DNA of 64,000 nucleotides from Chryseosolibacter sp964551035. GTDB lineage: Bacteria > Bacteroidota > Bacteroidia > Cytophagales > Cyclobacteriaceae. Within the stretch, counting starts at the first letter, position 1. Every line of letters starts with the position of its first letter. This document shows positions 1 through 8,226 of the stretch, in pieces. The stretch lies in the NCBI GenBank assembly GCA_964551035.1, contig CAZKBK010000001.1, forward strand, positions 124,001 to 188,000. The letters run 5' to 3'. The notes under the pieces were generated by a model. That model did not search any database, was not told where the DNA came from, and was given only the letters and a program-made list of their open reading frames with translations. Both the position numbers and the translations under genes were made by a program.

Positions 1-1
1 G

Positions 2-1513
2 GGTGAACTCATGGCCGAAATCGAAACCGACAAGGCCACCATGGATTACGAATCTTATAATGAAGGGACGATCCTGTACCTTGGCGCCAAGGAGGGTGAG
101 CCGGTGAAGATCGACGATGTGCTCGCTATTGTGGGAAAGAAAGGGGAGGATTTCAAAGCGTTGCTGGAAGGCGCCGCCCCGCCGGCAAAGGATCAACCCA
201 AAAAAGAAGAACAAAAATCTCCTGAGGCGCCCGCTTCCGGGGAAACCATCGATACGTCGGGTATCAAAGCGGAGATCGTACTGATGCCGAAGATGAGCGA
301 CACCATGGCCGAAGGCGTGATCGCCGCATGGCACAAGAAGGTCGGCGACGCCGTGAAATCAGGCGAACTCCTGGCAGAGATAGAAACGGACAAGGCGACG
401 ATGGAATATGAGTCCTACAACACCGGGACGCTGCTCTATACCGGTGCCGACGCCGGCAGTGCGGTGGCTGTCAATGGCGTGCTCGCGATCATCGGTGAAA
501 AAAATGCCGACTGGAAGACGTTGTTGAAAGCCCACGCACAAAAGGCGCCGGCGGATTCGTCGACGCCCCCGGCGAAAGAAACCCCGCCCGAGCCCCAGCA
601 GGCGGAGGCACAGACGACCGTCGATCACGGTTCGAATGGCAGGATCAAGGCTTCTCCGTTGGCGAAGAAACTCGCCAAAGAGAAGGGTTATGACATCCAG
701 CAGATACAGGGAACCGGCGATCAGGGGAGAATCACCAAGCGCGACGTTGAAAACTTTACGCCTTCCCAGCAGGGTGCCGCCCGTGGCGACGGCGCCGGGC
801 AGCCCGTGGCGTTGCCCCAGGTGGTGGGTGAGGAGCGTTTCGAGGAGGTGAACGTGTCGCAGATGCGCAAGACCATTGCCAGAAGACTGGCGGAAAGCAA
901 ATTCTCGTCGCCACACTTCTACCTGACCATGGAGATCAACATGGATAAGGCTGTGGAAGCGCGGAAGAGCATCAACGAGATCAGCCCGGTTAAGGTGTCT
1001 TTCAACGACATCATCGTGAAGGCCGTTGCCGCGGCCTTGCGGCAGCATCCCGATGTAAACGTATCGTGGCGCGGGGAAAAGATCAGAAAGAATCATCACA
1101 TCCACATCGGCGTGGCGGTGGCGGTAAGCGAGGGCTTACTGGTGCCGGTAATCCGGTTCGCCGACAATAAATCGCTGTCGCACATTGCCGCCGAGGTGAA
1201 AGACCTGGCACAAAAAGCGCACGACAAAAAACTTCAGCCTTCGGACTGGGAGGGCAGTACGTTTACCATCTCGAATCTCGGGATGTTCGGCATCGAAGAG
1301 TTTACGGCGATCATCAACCCGCCGGATGCGTGCATCCTTGCCGTTGGCGGTATCAAGGAAACGCCGATCGTGAAGAACGGCCAGGTGGTTCCGGGTAACG
1401 TTATGAAGGTGACGATGTCGTGTGACCACCGGGCTGTAGACGGGGCGGTTGGCTCGGCTTTCCTGAAAACGTTAAAGGGCCTGCTGGAAGACCCGGTCCG
1501 GATCATGATTTGA
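2..1513 (+). CDS. aceF: Pyruvate dehydrogenase E2, dihydrolipoamide acetyltransferase (5' truncated by window)
   Basis: Core acyltransferase of the pyruvate dehydrogenase complex; it moves acetyl groups from lipoyl arms to CoA in the cytoplasm. The reading frame is open from base 2, so the gene begins before the window. The first lipoyl domain is cut but keeps its ETDKAT lysine site. A second complete lipoyl domain (about residues 85-165, again ETDKAT) follows, then a Pro/Ala/Glu-rich linker, a peripheral subunit-binding domain (ASPLAKKLAKEKG, about 215-250) and the catalytic domain with the DHRAVDG active-site motif near the C-terminus. Two lipoyl domains are usual for this family. hslV follows after 31 bp on the same strand. 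The family call is firm; the substrate (pyruvate rather than another 2-oxoacid) is inferred from architecture. Confidence 0.93.
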   Translation, partial: GELMAEIETDKATMDYESYNEGTILYLGAKEGEPVKIDDVLAIVGKKGEDFKALLEGAAPPAKDQPKKEEQKSPEAPASGETIDTSGIKAEIVLMPKMSDTMAEGVIAAWHKKVGDAVKSGELLAEIETDKATMEYESYNTGTLLYTGADAGSAVAVNGVLAIIGEKNADWKTLLKAHAQKAPADSSTPPAKETPPEPQQAEAQTTVDHGSNGRIKASPLAKKLAKEKGYDIQQIQGTGDQGRITKRDVENFTPSQQGAARGDGAGQPVALPQVVGEERFEEVNVSQMRKTIARRLAESKFSSPHFYLTMEINMDKAVEARKSINEISPVKVSFNDIIVKAVAAALRQHPDVNVSWRGEKIRKNHHIHIGVAVAVSEGLLVPVIRFADNKSLSHIAAEVKDLAQKAHDKKLQPSDWEGSTFTISNLGMFGIEEFTAIINPPDACILAVGGIKETPIVKNGQVVPGNVMKVTMSCDHRAVDGAVGSAFLKTLKGLLEDPVRIMI

Positions 1514-1544
1514 TGACGCCAGAATTTCCAGATTATTTCAGGAC

Positions 1545-2081
1545 ATGGAAAAAATTCATTCAACAACCATAATCGCCGTCATCCACAATGGGCAGGTTGC
1601 CATCGGCGGTGACGGCCAGGCTACCATGGGGAACTACGTTGCAAAAAGCAACGTGCGCAAACTGCGGAAACTTCAGGATGGCAAAGTACTCGCGGGATTT
1701 GCGGGGTCGACGGCAGATGCCTTTACCCTTATTGAGCGCTTCGAGGAGAAACTCAACAGCTACGGAGGGAATATGAAACGCGCGGCGATCGAACTGGCCA
1801 AAGACTGGCGCATGGACCGGTTCCTGCGCCGGCTGGAAGCGATGCTGATCACGGCGAACAAAGACGAGTTGTTGGTGCTTTCGGGTACAGGCGATGTGCT
1901 CGAGCCGGACCACCAGATTGCGGCCATAGGTTCGGGGTCGATGTATGCGCAATCAGCGGCGCTGGCATTGAAGAAACACGCGCCCCAGCTGTCGGCGGAG
2001 GAGATCGTCAGGGAGAGCCTCGCTATTGCAGCAGACATCTGCATCTACACCAACCACAATATCGTGGTAGAAAAACTTTAG
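1545..2081 (+). CDS. hslV: ATP-dependent protease peptidase subunit HslV
   Basis: Threonine peptidase that forms the proteolytic double ring of the HslUV (ClpYQ) protease. After the short propeptide MEKIHS comes TTII, so Thr7 is the expected catalytic N-terminus after self-cleavage. GGDGQATMGN, LAGFAGSTADAF and the ICIYTNH end are family signatures, and 178 residues is the normal length. The partner ATPase hslU is not next to it: upstream is the E2 gene and downstream is a convergent permease gene. The stop codon overlaps the 3' end of that gene by 4 bp, so no intergenic terminator separates them. Confidence 0.95.
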   Translation: MEKIHSTTIIAVIHNGQVAIGGDGQATMGNYVAKSNVRKLRKLQDGKVLAGFAGSTADAFTLIERFEEKLNSYGGNMKRAAIELAKDWRMDRFLRRLEAMLITANKDELLVLSGTGDVLEPDHQIAAIGSGSMYAQSAALALKKHAPQLSAEEIVRESLAIAADICIYTNHNIVVEKL

Positions 2082-3253
2082 GATTCGGGATTTGTGGGGA
2101 GGGATTCGCTAGACGCGGTACTTCCCTCTTCTGCCGCCTTAAATTTCTTCTCAGCCTCCTTCTTCGTTCGTTTTTTGGATGGGGTGGATTCGGCCTGGGC
2201 TTGTCTGTGATTAGTCGCGTCCTGGTCGCCCAGCAGGATCACAAACGGTTTCAGGTGAGTGCTGTAGGAGAGCACGATCTTGAATACGCCGATGGCAGGC
2301 ATGGCGAGGATCATGCCCGCGATGCCGAGGATTTTTCCGCCGACGATCAGGGCGATGATGGCGGCCAGCGCGTTGATACTGACCTTCGATCCGGTGATCC
2401 TCGGTGTGATGACGTTCCCCTCAAGAAACTGCACTACTGAAAATACGCCGACGACACCGACGGCGTACCAGGCGCTGTCTTTGGTGATCAGTGCCATCAG
2501 CGTCGGGAACAGCGCGCCGATGAAGATGCCCACGTAGGGAATGATGGTAAGCACGCCGGAAAGCACCCCAAAGAAGATGGCGTGGTCGATTCCCAGGATC
2601 AATAGTCCAATGGAATTGAGTGCCGCGACGATCAGCGTGACCAGCGCCAAGCCGGTAATGTATCCCTGGATCACATTCTCAATCTCGCGCTTCCAGGTGA
2701 ACTCGCGGTCGTTGCCGGGAAGCAGGCTTCCGAAGAATTGCTTGAATTTGTTCTTATAGATGAGCAGCAGGAACAGGTAAATGGGAATTTGTACCAGCGT
2801 CGACAGGGTACTGGTGGTGGAAAGCAGGAATGCGCCCAGGTATCCACTGATGCCCTTGGCGATGTCGGTTGCCATTTGCGTGCGGTCGGTTTCGGCAATG
2901 CTGCCCATGTCGATATACTGGCCGATGGTGTGTTTCATTTCATCAATGAACTTGTTGAGTTTGGCACCCAGGGCGGGCAGGTCATTGGTGAATCCGATGA
3001 TCTGGTCGACCAGCAGCCAACCCAACAGGCCCAGCATGATCACCGTGCCCAGCAGCGTGATCGTCACAGCCATGACCAGCCCGGTTTTCTTCTCAATGCG
3101 GTTGACCAGCGGAAGCATGACTACGGCGAGGAAGATGGCAAAGGCAAGGGGAATGACGATGTCCCTGCAGAGCACGATCGCCGTGATGGATAGTGCGATG
3201 ACCACCAGAAGTTTGTAGATGTAACCGAGGCGATCGAAATGTGCGGTGGCCAT
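2078..3253 (-). CDS. AI-2E family (PerM/TqsA-like) membrane transporter
   Basis: Polytopic inner-membrane protein of the AI-2E family (391 residues). Two hydrophobic pairs lie in the first 80 residues, then a soluble segment (about 85-150), then several helices including the conserved stretch with GVLTIIPYVGIFIGA. The C-terminal 50 residues are charged (KKRTKKEAEKKFKAAEE) and probably cytoplasmic. Members export small molecules or ions; the substrate cannot be predicted here. The gene lies 10 bp downstream of the aminotransferase gene on the same strand, so the two are probably co-transcribed, and it converges on hslV with a 4-bp overlap. Confidence 0.88.
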   Translation of the reverse strand: MATAHFDRLGYIYKLLVVIALSITAIVLCRDIVIPLAFAIFLAVVMLPLVNRIEKKTGLVMAVTITLLGTVIMLGLLGWLLVDQIIGFTNDLPALGAKLNKFIDEMKHTIGQYIDMGSIAETDRTQMATDIAKGISGYLGAFLLSTTSTLSTLVQIPIYLFLLLIYKNKFKQFFGSLLPGNDREFTWKREIENVIQGYITGLALVTLIVAALNSIGLLILGIDHAIFFGVLSGVLTIIPYVGIFIGALFPTLMALITKDSAWYAVGVVGVFSVVQFLEGNVITPRITGSKVSINALAAIIALIVGGKILGIAGMILAMPAIGVFKIVLSYSTHLKPFVILLGDQDATNHRQAQAESTPSKKRTKKEAEKKFKAAEEGSTASSESLPTNPES

Positions 3254-3263
3254 AACAGCGAAA

Positions 3264-4448
3264 TTACGAATTATCTATCGCCTTCAAAATCACGCCGGCG
3301 GCTTCGCGAATCTCCTCGTGCGTGATGGTAAGCGGCGGCGCGATCCGGAAGCTGTAGGGATGTGAAAGAAACCAGTAGCAGATCACGCCGTTGTCCTTCG
3401 CGCCATTAACGATGCGGCTGACCGTTTCCGCCGAATCAAAATCGATCGCGAACATCAATCCAATCCGGCGCATTTCCCTGATGCGGGTGTGCTGCAAACA
3501 CGCTTCAAAGTATTTCCCTTTTTCTTCCACCCGGGCAACGAGGTTTTCGCTGACCAGTACACGAAGCGTCGCCAGGGCGGCCGCGCAACACAGGGGATTG
3601 CCGCCGAAGGTCGTAATGTGGCCGAGCATCGGATCGTGGGTCAGCGTGTCCATGATGTTCTTGTCGGAAATGAAGGCGGCGATTGGCAGGCCGCCACCAA
3701 AGGCCTTTCCGATCGTGAGTATGTCGGGCACGATGCCGAAATGTTCGAATGCAAAAAGTCTACCGGTGCGCCCCATACCGCATTGGATCTCATCGAGTAT
3801 GAGCAATGCCCCCATGTCGTCGCATCTTTTCCTCACCGCTTTCATGTAAGCGGCGGTAGGTATTCGCACACCGGCGTCGCCCTGGATGGTTTCCATGATG
3901 ACACAGGCGGTGTTTTCTGTGATCCGGCCGAGGTCTTCCGCCTTTCCGAATTCGATGAATTGAACATCGGGGAGCAGGGGACGGAAGGCGCGTTTCTTTG
4001 CCTCATTTCCGGAAACGCTGAGCGAACCGTGGGTGCTTCCGTGGTAGGATTTCCGGCAAGAGACGATCCCCGTCCTGCCGGTGAACCGCTTGGCCAGTTT
4101 CAGAGCGCCTTCATTGGCTTCCGTTCCCGAGTTCACAAAGTAACAGCAGTTGAGGTTTCGGGGTAGCACGTTGGTCAGTTCAAGCGCCAGCAGGTTGGAA
4201 GACTCCTGGATGAATTCCCCATAGACCATGACGTGCAGGTGGCGGTCCAACTGTTCACGGATGGCCTGCACGACCGCGGGATGGCGGTGACCCAGGGCGC
4301 TGACACCGATGCCCGAAATGAGGTCGGTATACCGCCTCCCGTCGGGGGTATACAGGTAGACCCCTTCGGCCCGTTCGATGGGAAGCAGGAAGGGCTCGGG
4401 GGAGGTCTGCGCCAGACGGCTAAGGAAAACGTCCCTGCTGTATTTCAT
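3264..4448 (-). CDS. Class III PLP-dependent aminotransferase (acetylornithine/ornithine aminotransferase-like)
   Basis: Cytoplasmic PLP enzyme of the class III (omega) aminotransferase group, 394 residues. Visible signatures are NSGTEANEGALKLAK (PLP phosphate region), the LILDEIQCGMGRTG segment with the cofactor-binding Asp, and TIGKAFGGGLPI, in which Lys248 is the expected Schiff-base lysine. Size and motifs fit acetylornithine, ornithine or 4-aminobutyrate aminotransferases. The substrate cannot be settled, because no arginine or lysine biosynthesis genes are adjacent. First gene of a likely two-gene unit with the AI-2E family permease. Confidence 0.9.
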   Translation of the reverse strand: MKYSRDVFLSRLAQTSPEPFLLPIERAEGVYLYTPDGRRYTDLISGIGVSALGHRHPAVVQAIREQLDRHLHVMVYGEFIQESSNLLALELTNVLPRNLNCCYFVNSGTEANEGALKLAKRFTGRTGIVSCRKSYHGSTHGSLSVSGNEAKKRAFRPLLPDVQFIEFGKAEDLGRITENTACVIMETIQGDAGVRIPTAAYMKAVRKRCDDMGALLILDEIQCGMGRTGRLFAFEHFGIVPDILTIGKAFGGGLPIAAFISDKNIMDTLTHDPMLGHITTFGGNPLCCAAALATLRVLVSENLVARVEEKGKYFEACLQHTRIREMRRIGLMFAIDFDSAETVSRIVNGAKDNGVICYWFLSHPYSFRIAPPLTITHEEIREAAGVILKAIDNS

Positions 4449-4488
4449 GCCCCAAAGCTAGAAAAGATTCAGTGGGGGTAAAATGCAA

Positions 4489-4514
4489 CAAAGCTCCCGA
4501 TGGTGGGAGCTTTG
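4489..4514 (-). terminator. Hairpin, probable intrinsic terminator
   Basis: Perfect 10-bp stem (CAAAGCTCCC/GGGAGCTTTG) with a 6-nt loop. On the minus strand it is followed by TTGCATTTTA, so it best fits termination of the small minus-strand gene at 4554-4688, just before the aminotransferase gene. Confidence 0.6.
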
Positions 4515-4553
4515 CACGCGTTAACCTTAAAAAATAGTGGACCGAAAATTACT

Positions 4554-4688
4554 TCAATGGTTGGTGGAGATCGAGATCAGGATGCCCATAATGATCGTCA
4601 GGACCAATACGATCAGTTGTTTGATCCGTCCATTGATCCTTGCGTTGGATACGCTCTTGTATTGTGTTCTCTCCATGGCGATCTTCAT
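4554..4688 (-). CDS. Small single-pass membrane protein (44 aa), hypothetical
   Basis: Open frame from ATG at 4688 to TGA at 4554. The first 25 residues are basic (RTQYKSVSNARINGRIK) and are followed by one hydrophobic helix, LIVLVLTIIMGILIS, and a short polar tail, so an N-in membrane protein is predicted. A perfect hairpin follows 40 bp downstream, which supports a separate transcript. No family is recognised. The rest of the 4689-5068 interval shows no convincing gene on either strand. Confidence 0.4.
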   Translation of the reverse strand: MKIAMERTQYKSVSNARINGRIKQLIVLVLTIIMGILISISTNH

Positions 4689-5068
4689 TTTGCCCGATTT
4701 ACGTTTATGTCGGTTGGTTAAGCTGCGGGGTGCATCCAGCTACCCTGGCCCAAACATCTCCCAGGGTTCCAGGGGCGGATTAACGTGGCGGTCTTATTCC
4801 AGCGACATTGAATTTCTTTTGTAAAAATGCCACGAGAAAAGCCTTAAATCCCGCAAAATGAACATTGAATCCTACATTCGTGTCGAAACGTCCGACTTTG
4901 AATCCGGGCGGAATTGCCCTGTTGAAAATGTTTTTCGACGCAGCTATCAGCGGTTAAACCCGGTGAAAACAGCTTCGTGGCCGGGCATCGGGATCTATAT
5001 TTCCAGACGGTCGGCCCCGGGAACGGAGCCGCCGGCAATTTGGCGCACAAACCCTACATTGCGTTGGG

Positions 5069-5503
5069 TCACGGCCTGTCTTCTATGCTGAGGAAATCCA
5101 TGACCTCCTGCCTTACGGTGCCGGGGTGCATTTGGTCATAGTCTTCAGTGGCGATGGAGTTAAACAGCTCATTGACGACGGCCGCGCTGAAACCGAGCTT
5201 TTCCGCGTAGATGGTTGCCACCTCCAGTTCGACATCTTCGACCACGCGGTCAACATAGATCATGTGTACCAGGTGATATATGGACTCGAGTCTCTGGGGC
5301 CTGTCGCCCGGGTTAATAAACTGGTGACTAAGGCGGTCGCCATGCGGCAGCAGGTCTTCCGGGGTAAGGTGAAGGTGAAATCCCCATTTGAGGAGACATC
5401 GCAGATACCGGCTTTCTACTTTTTCCTGGCCAAGAAAAAGGGCCAGAATGTTAAAGTAGCTGGCTTTGATGGAGGCGAGCTGTTCCCCGGTCAGGTTTTT
5501 CAT
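5069..5503 (-). CDS. TerB-like domain protein
   Basis: Small all-helical soluble protein (144 residues) resembling TerB/DjlA-type domains. It has the pattern of acidic helix ends around YHLVHMIYVDRVVEDVE and a later YAEKLGFS helix, as in TerB domains. No signal peptide. It lies downstream of a DnaJ-domain gene on the same strand with a 119-bp gap; TerB-like domains often occur with J domains (DjlA), so a shared role in membrane or chaperone functions is plausible but unproven. Confidence 0.6.
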   Translation of the reverse strand: MKNLTGEQLASIKASYFNILALFLGQEKVESRYLRCLLKWGFHLHLTPEDLLPHGDRLSHQFINPGDRPQRLESIYHLVHMIYVDRVVEDVELEVATIYAEKLGFSAAVVNELFNSIATEDYDQMHPGTVRQEVMDFLSIEDRP

Positions 5504-5622
5504 ACAAGGTGAAATTGGTTGTACCTAGTTAGCAAATTCTAAAGGAAAAGAAAAATAATGCATCAGCGTCGTTTGGGCGCAGGCGCGCGCTTCTGCGGAG
5601 GCTGTCTTACCAGCGCCGTCAA

Positions 5623-6807
5623 TCAAAAGCAATACCGCCGCTGAAGTTCTTGTGCCTGCGGGACGTTAAGTTGGACCGCCCGGGTGAGGTCTTCGCAGGC
5701 CCTGCGATACGCCTTCAACATGATTTGCGACTGCGCACGCAGTACAAACGGCTGACCTTGAAGCGGGCGGAGGAAGATCGCCCAGTTGCAGTCGGTGACC
5801 GCCTCCTCATATTCACCAAGCTTCATGTTGGTAATCGCCCGGGCCTGGAAAATATGAAAGTAAATATCGGGGGCATCGGCCGGATTCATAACGATCTCGA
5901 AGGCCTTGCCATAGACCTCCGTAAAATTGTCTTTGAAATTCTTTTTCCCCAACGTGAAATACGTAAGTGCCTCCCGGGGGTTGTCGAGCTTTTCAAGGTT
6001 GATCAAACCGACCTGGTAAATGAGTATCGGGTTACCCGGTTGTTGCAGCAGCAGGTGCTTCAGCGTCTGCAAGGATTCGCGGTAGTTGCCAAGGTAATAC
6101 TGACACCACGAGAGATTTTCCAGCGTCTCGAACCGGACAGGGTGTTCATTGTTCTTGAGGACGTCGTAGTGCGCAATGGCGCTGGTGAAATCCTTCTCCT
6201 TGAATTCCTGGTCCGCCAGCAGGCGCAAGGCGTGTACGAGGCTGTCGCGGACGAAGCCGAACCTGTATTCCAACGGATCCTGCTTTTCAAGGATGGTGAT
6301 CATTTGGAAGGCGTCATCGAACCGACCCTCGCCAAACAAACCGTTTACTTGCCGCAGCTTCACATTGGCAACCCGTTGCTTTTCGCGGTACTTCATTTCC
6401 ACATAGTAGTGCGCCGTGTGGATGACGCCGAAGCAAAAACCTGCGATAATGAGAAATACCAGGAAGGCAAGGCCCTGAATCCTGAAATAGTTTTTATCAA
6501 TCCGGTAGCGGTTCTCCTGCGACCGTTTCCACTGTTCGTACCTTCGTCGGCGCACCTCTTGCCAGTAAGCGTGGTTGCTCTCTTCACTTACCCAGTAAAA
6601 CCGCGAATCGTATCTGCTTTTCTTGCCCGGATCTGCAAGGGTGTGGTAGGCTTCGTTGATGGTCTTAAAGGTGTCTTCGGCCTCCTTGTTTCCCGGATTC
6701 CGGTCGGGATGGTATAATTTGGCCATACGCTTGAAGGCAGCCTTGATCTGCTCAGGGGTGGCGTTCCGGTCGATTCCCAAAACCTGGTAAAAATCCTGCA
6801 TAGGCAA
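5623..6807 (-). CDS. DnaJ-domain membrane protein with TPR-like C-terminal region
   Basis: N-terminal J domain (residues 3-70: DFYQVLGIDRNAT, the HPD motif in LYHPDRNPG, and the final helix) predicts stimulation of an Hsp70 (DnaK) partner. A charged linker leads to one transmembrane helix (about 110-132, LAFLVFLIIAGFCFGVI), then about 260 residues of helical repeats that look like degenerate TPRs (for example LSWCQYYLGNYRESLQTL). There is no Gly/Phe region or zinc finger, so it is a type III J protein, probably tethering DnaK activity to the membrane. Topology and partner are inference. Confidence 0.82.
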   Translation of the reverse strand: MPMQDFYQVLGIDRNATPEQIKAAFKRMAKLYHPDRNPGNKEAEDTFKTINEAYHTLADPGKKSRYDSRFYWVSEESNHAYWQEVRRRRYEQWKRSQENRYRIDKNYFRIQGLAFLVFLIIAGFCFGVIHTAHYYVEMKYREKQRVANVKLRQVNGLFGEGRFDDAFQMITILEKQDPLEYRFGFVRDSLVHALRLLADQEFKEKDFTSAIAHYDVLKNNEHPVRFETLENLSWCQYYLGNYRESLQTLKHLLLQQPGNPILIYQVGLINLEKLDNPREALTYFTLGKKNFKDNFTEVYGKAFEIVMNPADAPDIYFHIFQARAITNMKLGEYEEAVTDCNWAIFLRPLQGQPFVLRAQSQIMLKAYRRACEDLTRAVQLNVPQAQELQRRYCF

Positions 6808-6936
6808 GCCCTTTTTGTTGAAAAAGAAGATGCCGGACGTATGGCTAATCTATATAACGGAAATTGCCTTAAAACTTATGCCACAATTTTAGGTTTTTTT
6901 GGCCTCGAGGCGATCTCATGCAAAAGGGGATAATCG

Positions 6937-6960
6937 AAAAATGCCGGACAGGGCCGGCAT
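6937..6960 (-). terminator. Intrinsic terminator of gap
   Basis: Stem ATGCCGG/CCGGCAT with a 6-nt loop (6941-6960), followed on the minus strand by a T run; it lies 29 bp past the gap stop codon. Confidence 0.75.
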
Positions 6961-6988
6961 CTTGTTCTTTAACGAGGAAAGCGTTGTG

Positions 6989-7987
6989 TTATTTTTTCGC
7001 CACTTCCTGTACGAGGTCGATGAGTTTGTTGGAGTATCCCCACTCATTGTCATACCACGCGACCACTTTCACAAAATGATCATTCAGGGCAATGCCCGCG
7101 GCGGCGTCAAAGATGCAGGTTCGCTCGTCGCCAAGGAAGTCCTGAGAGACCACGGCGTCTTCGGTGTATCCAAGGATGCCTTTCATTTCTCCGGCTGCTG
7201 CCGCCTTCATCGCTTTCTTGATATCGTCGTAGGAGGCAGGCTTTTCAAGTCTGACCGTGAGGTCTACCACGGACACATCGGCCACCGGCACGCGGAAGGA
7301 CATTCCCGTGAGTTTACCCTTAAGCTGCGGGATGACCAGCGCCACGGCTTTGGCCGCGCCGGTAGAAGAAGGGATGATATTCTGGTACGCGCCACGGCCG
7401 CCGCGCCAGTCTTTGGCAGACGGGCCATCGACGGTTTTTTGTGTTGCGGTAACCGCGTGAACCGTGCTCATCAGCCCCTCGGCGATGCCGAAGTTGTCGT
7501 TGAGCACCTTGGCGAGCGGCGCGATACAATTGGTGGTACATGAAGCATTGGAGACGATCGTCTGCTCGGCCTTCAAAGACTTGTGATTGACCCCCATTAC
7601 AAACGTCGGTGTGTCGTCTTTGGCGGGCGCCGACATCACCACTTTCCTGGCGCCGGCGGCGATGTGTTTCTTTGCGTGTTCCTGGGTAAGGAACAAGCCG
7701 GTGGATTCGACGACGATCTCGGCGCCGACATCCGACCACTTAAGGTTTGAAGGGTCTTTTTCGGCGGTGACCCGGATGTTCTTGCCGTTCACAATCAGGT
7801 GGCCGTCCTTGACCTCAACGGTGCCGTCGAATTTTCCGTGGGTCGAGTCGTAGCGAAGCATGTAAGCCATATACTCCGGCTCGACAAGATCGTTGATCCC
7901 GACGACTTCGATGTCTTTGCGTTTCAAGGCCGCTCTGAATGCCAGGCGACCGATGCGGCCAAATCCGTTGATTCCTATTTTTGTCAT
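6989..7987 (-). CDS. gap: Glyceraldehyde-3-phosphate dehydrogenase, type I
   Basis: Glycolytic NAD-dependent enzyme forming 1,3-bisphosphoglycerate. Residues 1-12 give the Rossmann motif KIGINGFGRIGR; INDL with Asp33 indicates NAD preference; SNASCTTNC carries the catalytic Cys150; the end WYDNEWGYSNK is diagnostic. 332 residues is the normal length. It is a single-gene unit: a promoter (8033-8063) and a terminator (6937-6960) can both be seen. Confidence 0.97.
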   Translation of the reverse strand: MTKIGINGFGRIGRLAFRAALKRKDIEVVGINDLVEPEYMAYMLRYDSTHGKFDGTVEVKDGHLIVNGKNIRVTAEKDPSNLKWSDVGAEIVVESTGLFLTQEHAKKHIAAGARKVVMSAPAKDDTPTFVMGVNHKSLKAEQTIVSNASCTTNCIAPLAKVLNDNFGIAEGLMSTVHAVTATQKTVDGPSAKDWRGGRGAYQNIIPSSTGAAKAVALVIPQLKGKLTGMSFRVPVADVSVVDLTVRLEKPASYDDIKKAMKAAAAGEMKGILGYTEDAVVSQDFLGDERTCIFDAAAGIALNDHFVKVVAWYDNEWGYSNKLIDLVQEVAKK

Positions 7988-8032
7988 GATTATTGGTTTA
8001 AATTGCTTTACATCCGTTCAGCAAACAGCGTC

Positions 8033-8063
8033 CAAAAATAAAAGACCTGTCAGCCAAAACCAA
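8033..8063 (-). promoter_or_regulatory. Bacteroidota-type promoter of gap
   Basis: On the minus strand the -7 element TATTTTTG (8040-8033) matches TAnnTTTG, and a TTG at 8063-8061 sits 20 bp upstream, the -33 element expected for the Bacteroidota primary sigma factor. Confidence 0.7.
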
Positions 8064-8103
8064 TGAGATAACAAGGTGCAGGGCAAAAAAATTACCGCAC
8101 AGG

Positions 8104-8134
8104 TTTGCAATTCTTTATTGCGGGTCTATCTTTG
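8104..8134 (+). promoter_or_regulatory. Bacteroidota-type promoter of tRNA-Glu
   Basis: TTTG at 8104-8107, a 19-bp spacer, then TATCTTTG at 8127-8134 (consensus TAnnTTTG), about 17 bp before the tRNA 5' end. Confidence 0.78.
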
Positions 8135-8151
8135 CACCACTTTTTCAGAAC

Positions 8152-8226
8152 GGTCCGTTCGTCTAGGGGTTAGGACACCAGATTTTCATTCTGGTAACAG
8201 GGGTTCGATTCCCCTACGGACTACCA
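8152..8226 (+). tRNA. tRNA-Glu (anticodon TTC)
   Basis: Full cloverleaf by eye: acceptor GGTCCGT (8152-8158) pairs with ACGGACT (8216-8222) with one G-T at the end; the anticodon stem CCAGA/TCTGG holds loop TTTTCAT with anticodon TTC; the T arm GGGGTTCGATTCCCC is canonical. Discriminator A and an encoded CCA (8224-8226) follow. Its 3' half is overlapped antisense by the end of the recombinase gene, which suggests that it is an integration target. Confidence 0.95.

Noticed and set aside
359..1105. Long minus-strand open frame (248 codons) opposite the E2 gene
   Set aside because: Shadow of the lipoyl/catalytic coding sequence: GC-rich third positions keep the opposite strand open; Arg/His-rich product with no family.
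3489..4166. 225-codon frame opposite the aminotransferase gene
   Set aside because: Shadow; the minus strand encodes a clear class III aminotransferase.
4858..5091. 77-codon plus frame and an alternative frame reading NSFVAGHRDLYFQ, vaguely sortase-like
   Set aside because: No start in the second frame, no catalytic Cys, short; similarity probably chance.
5650..6717. 355-codon plus-strand frame opposite the DnaJ-TPR gene
   Set aside because: Exact antisense of a convincing J-domain protein; product has no signal, motif or family.
6899..7543. 214-codon frame opposite gap
   Set aside because: Antisense shadow of GAPDH.
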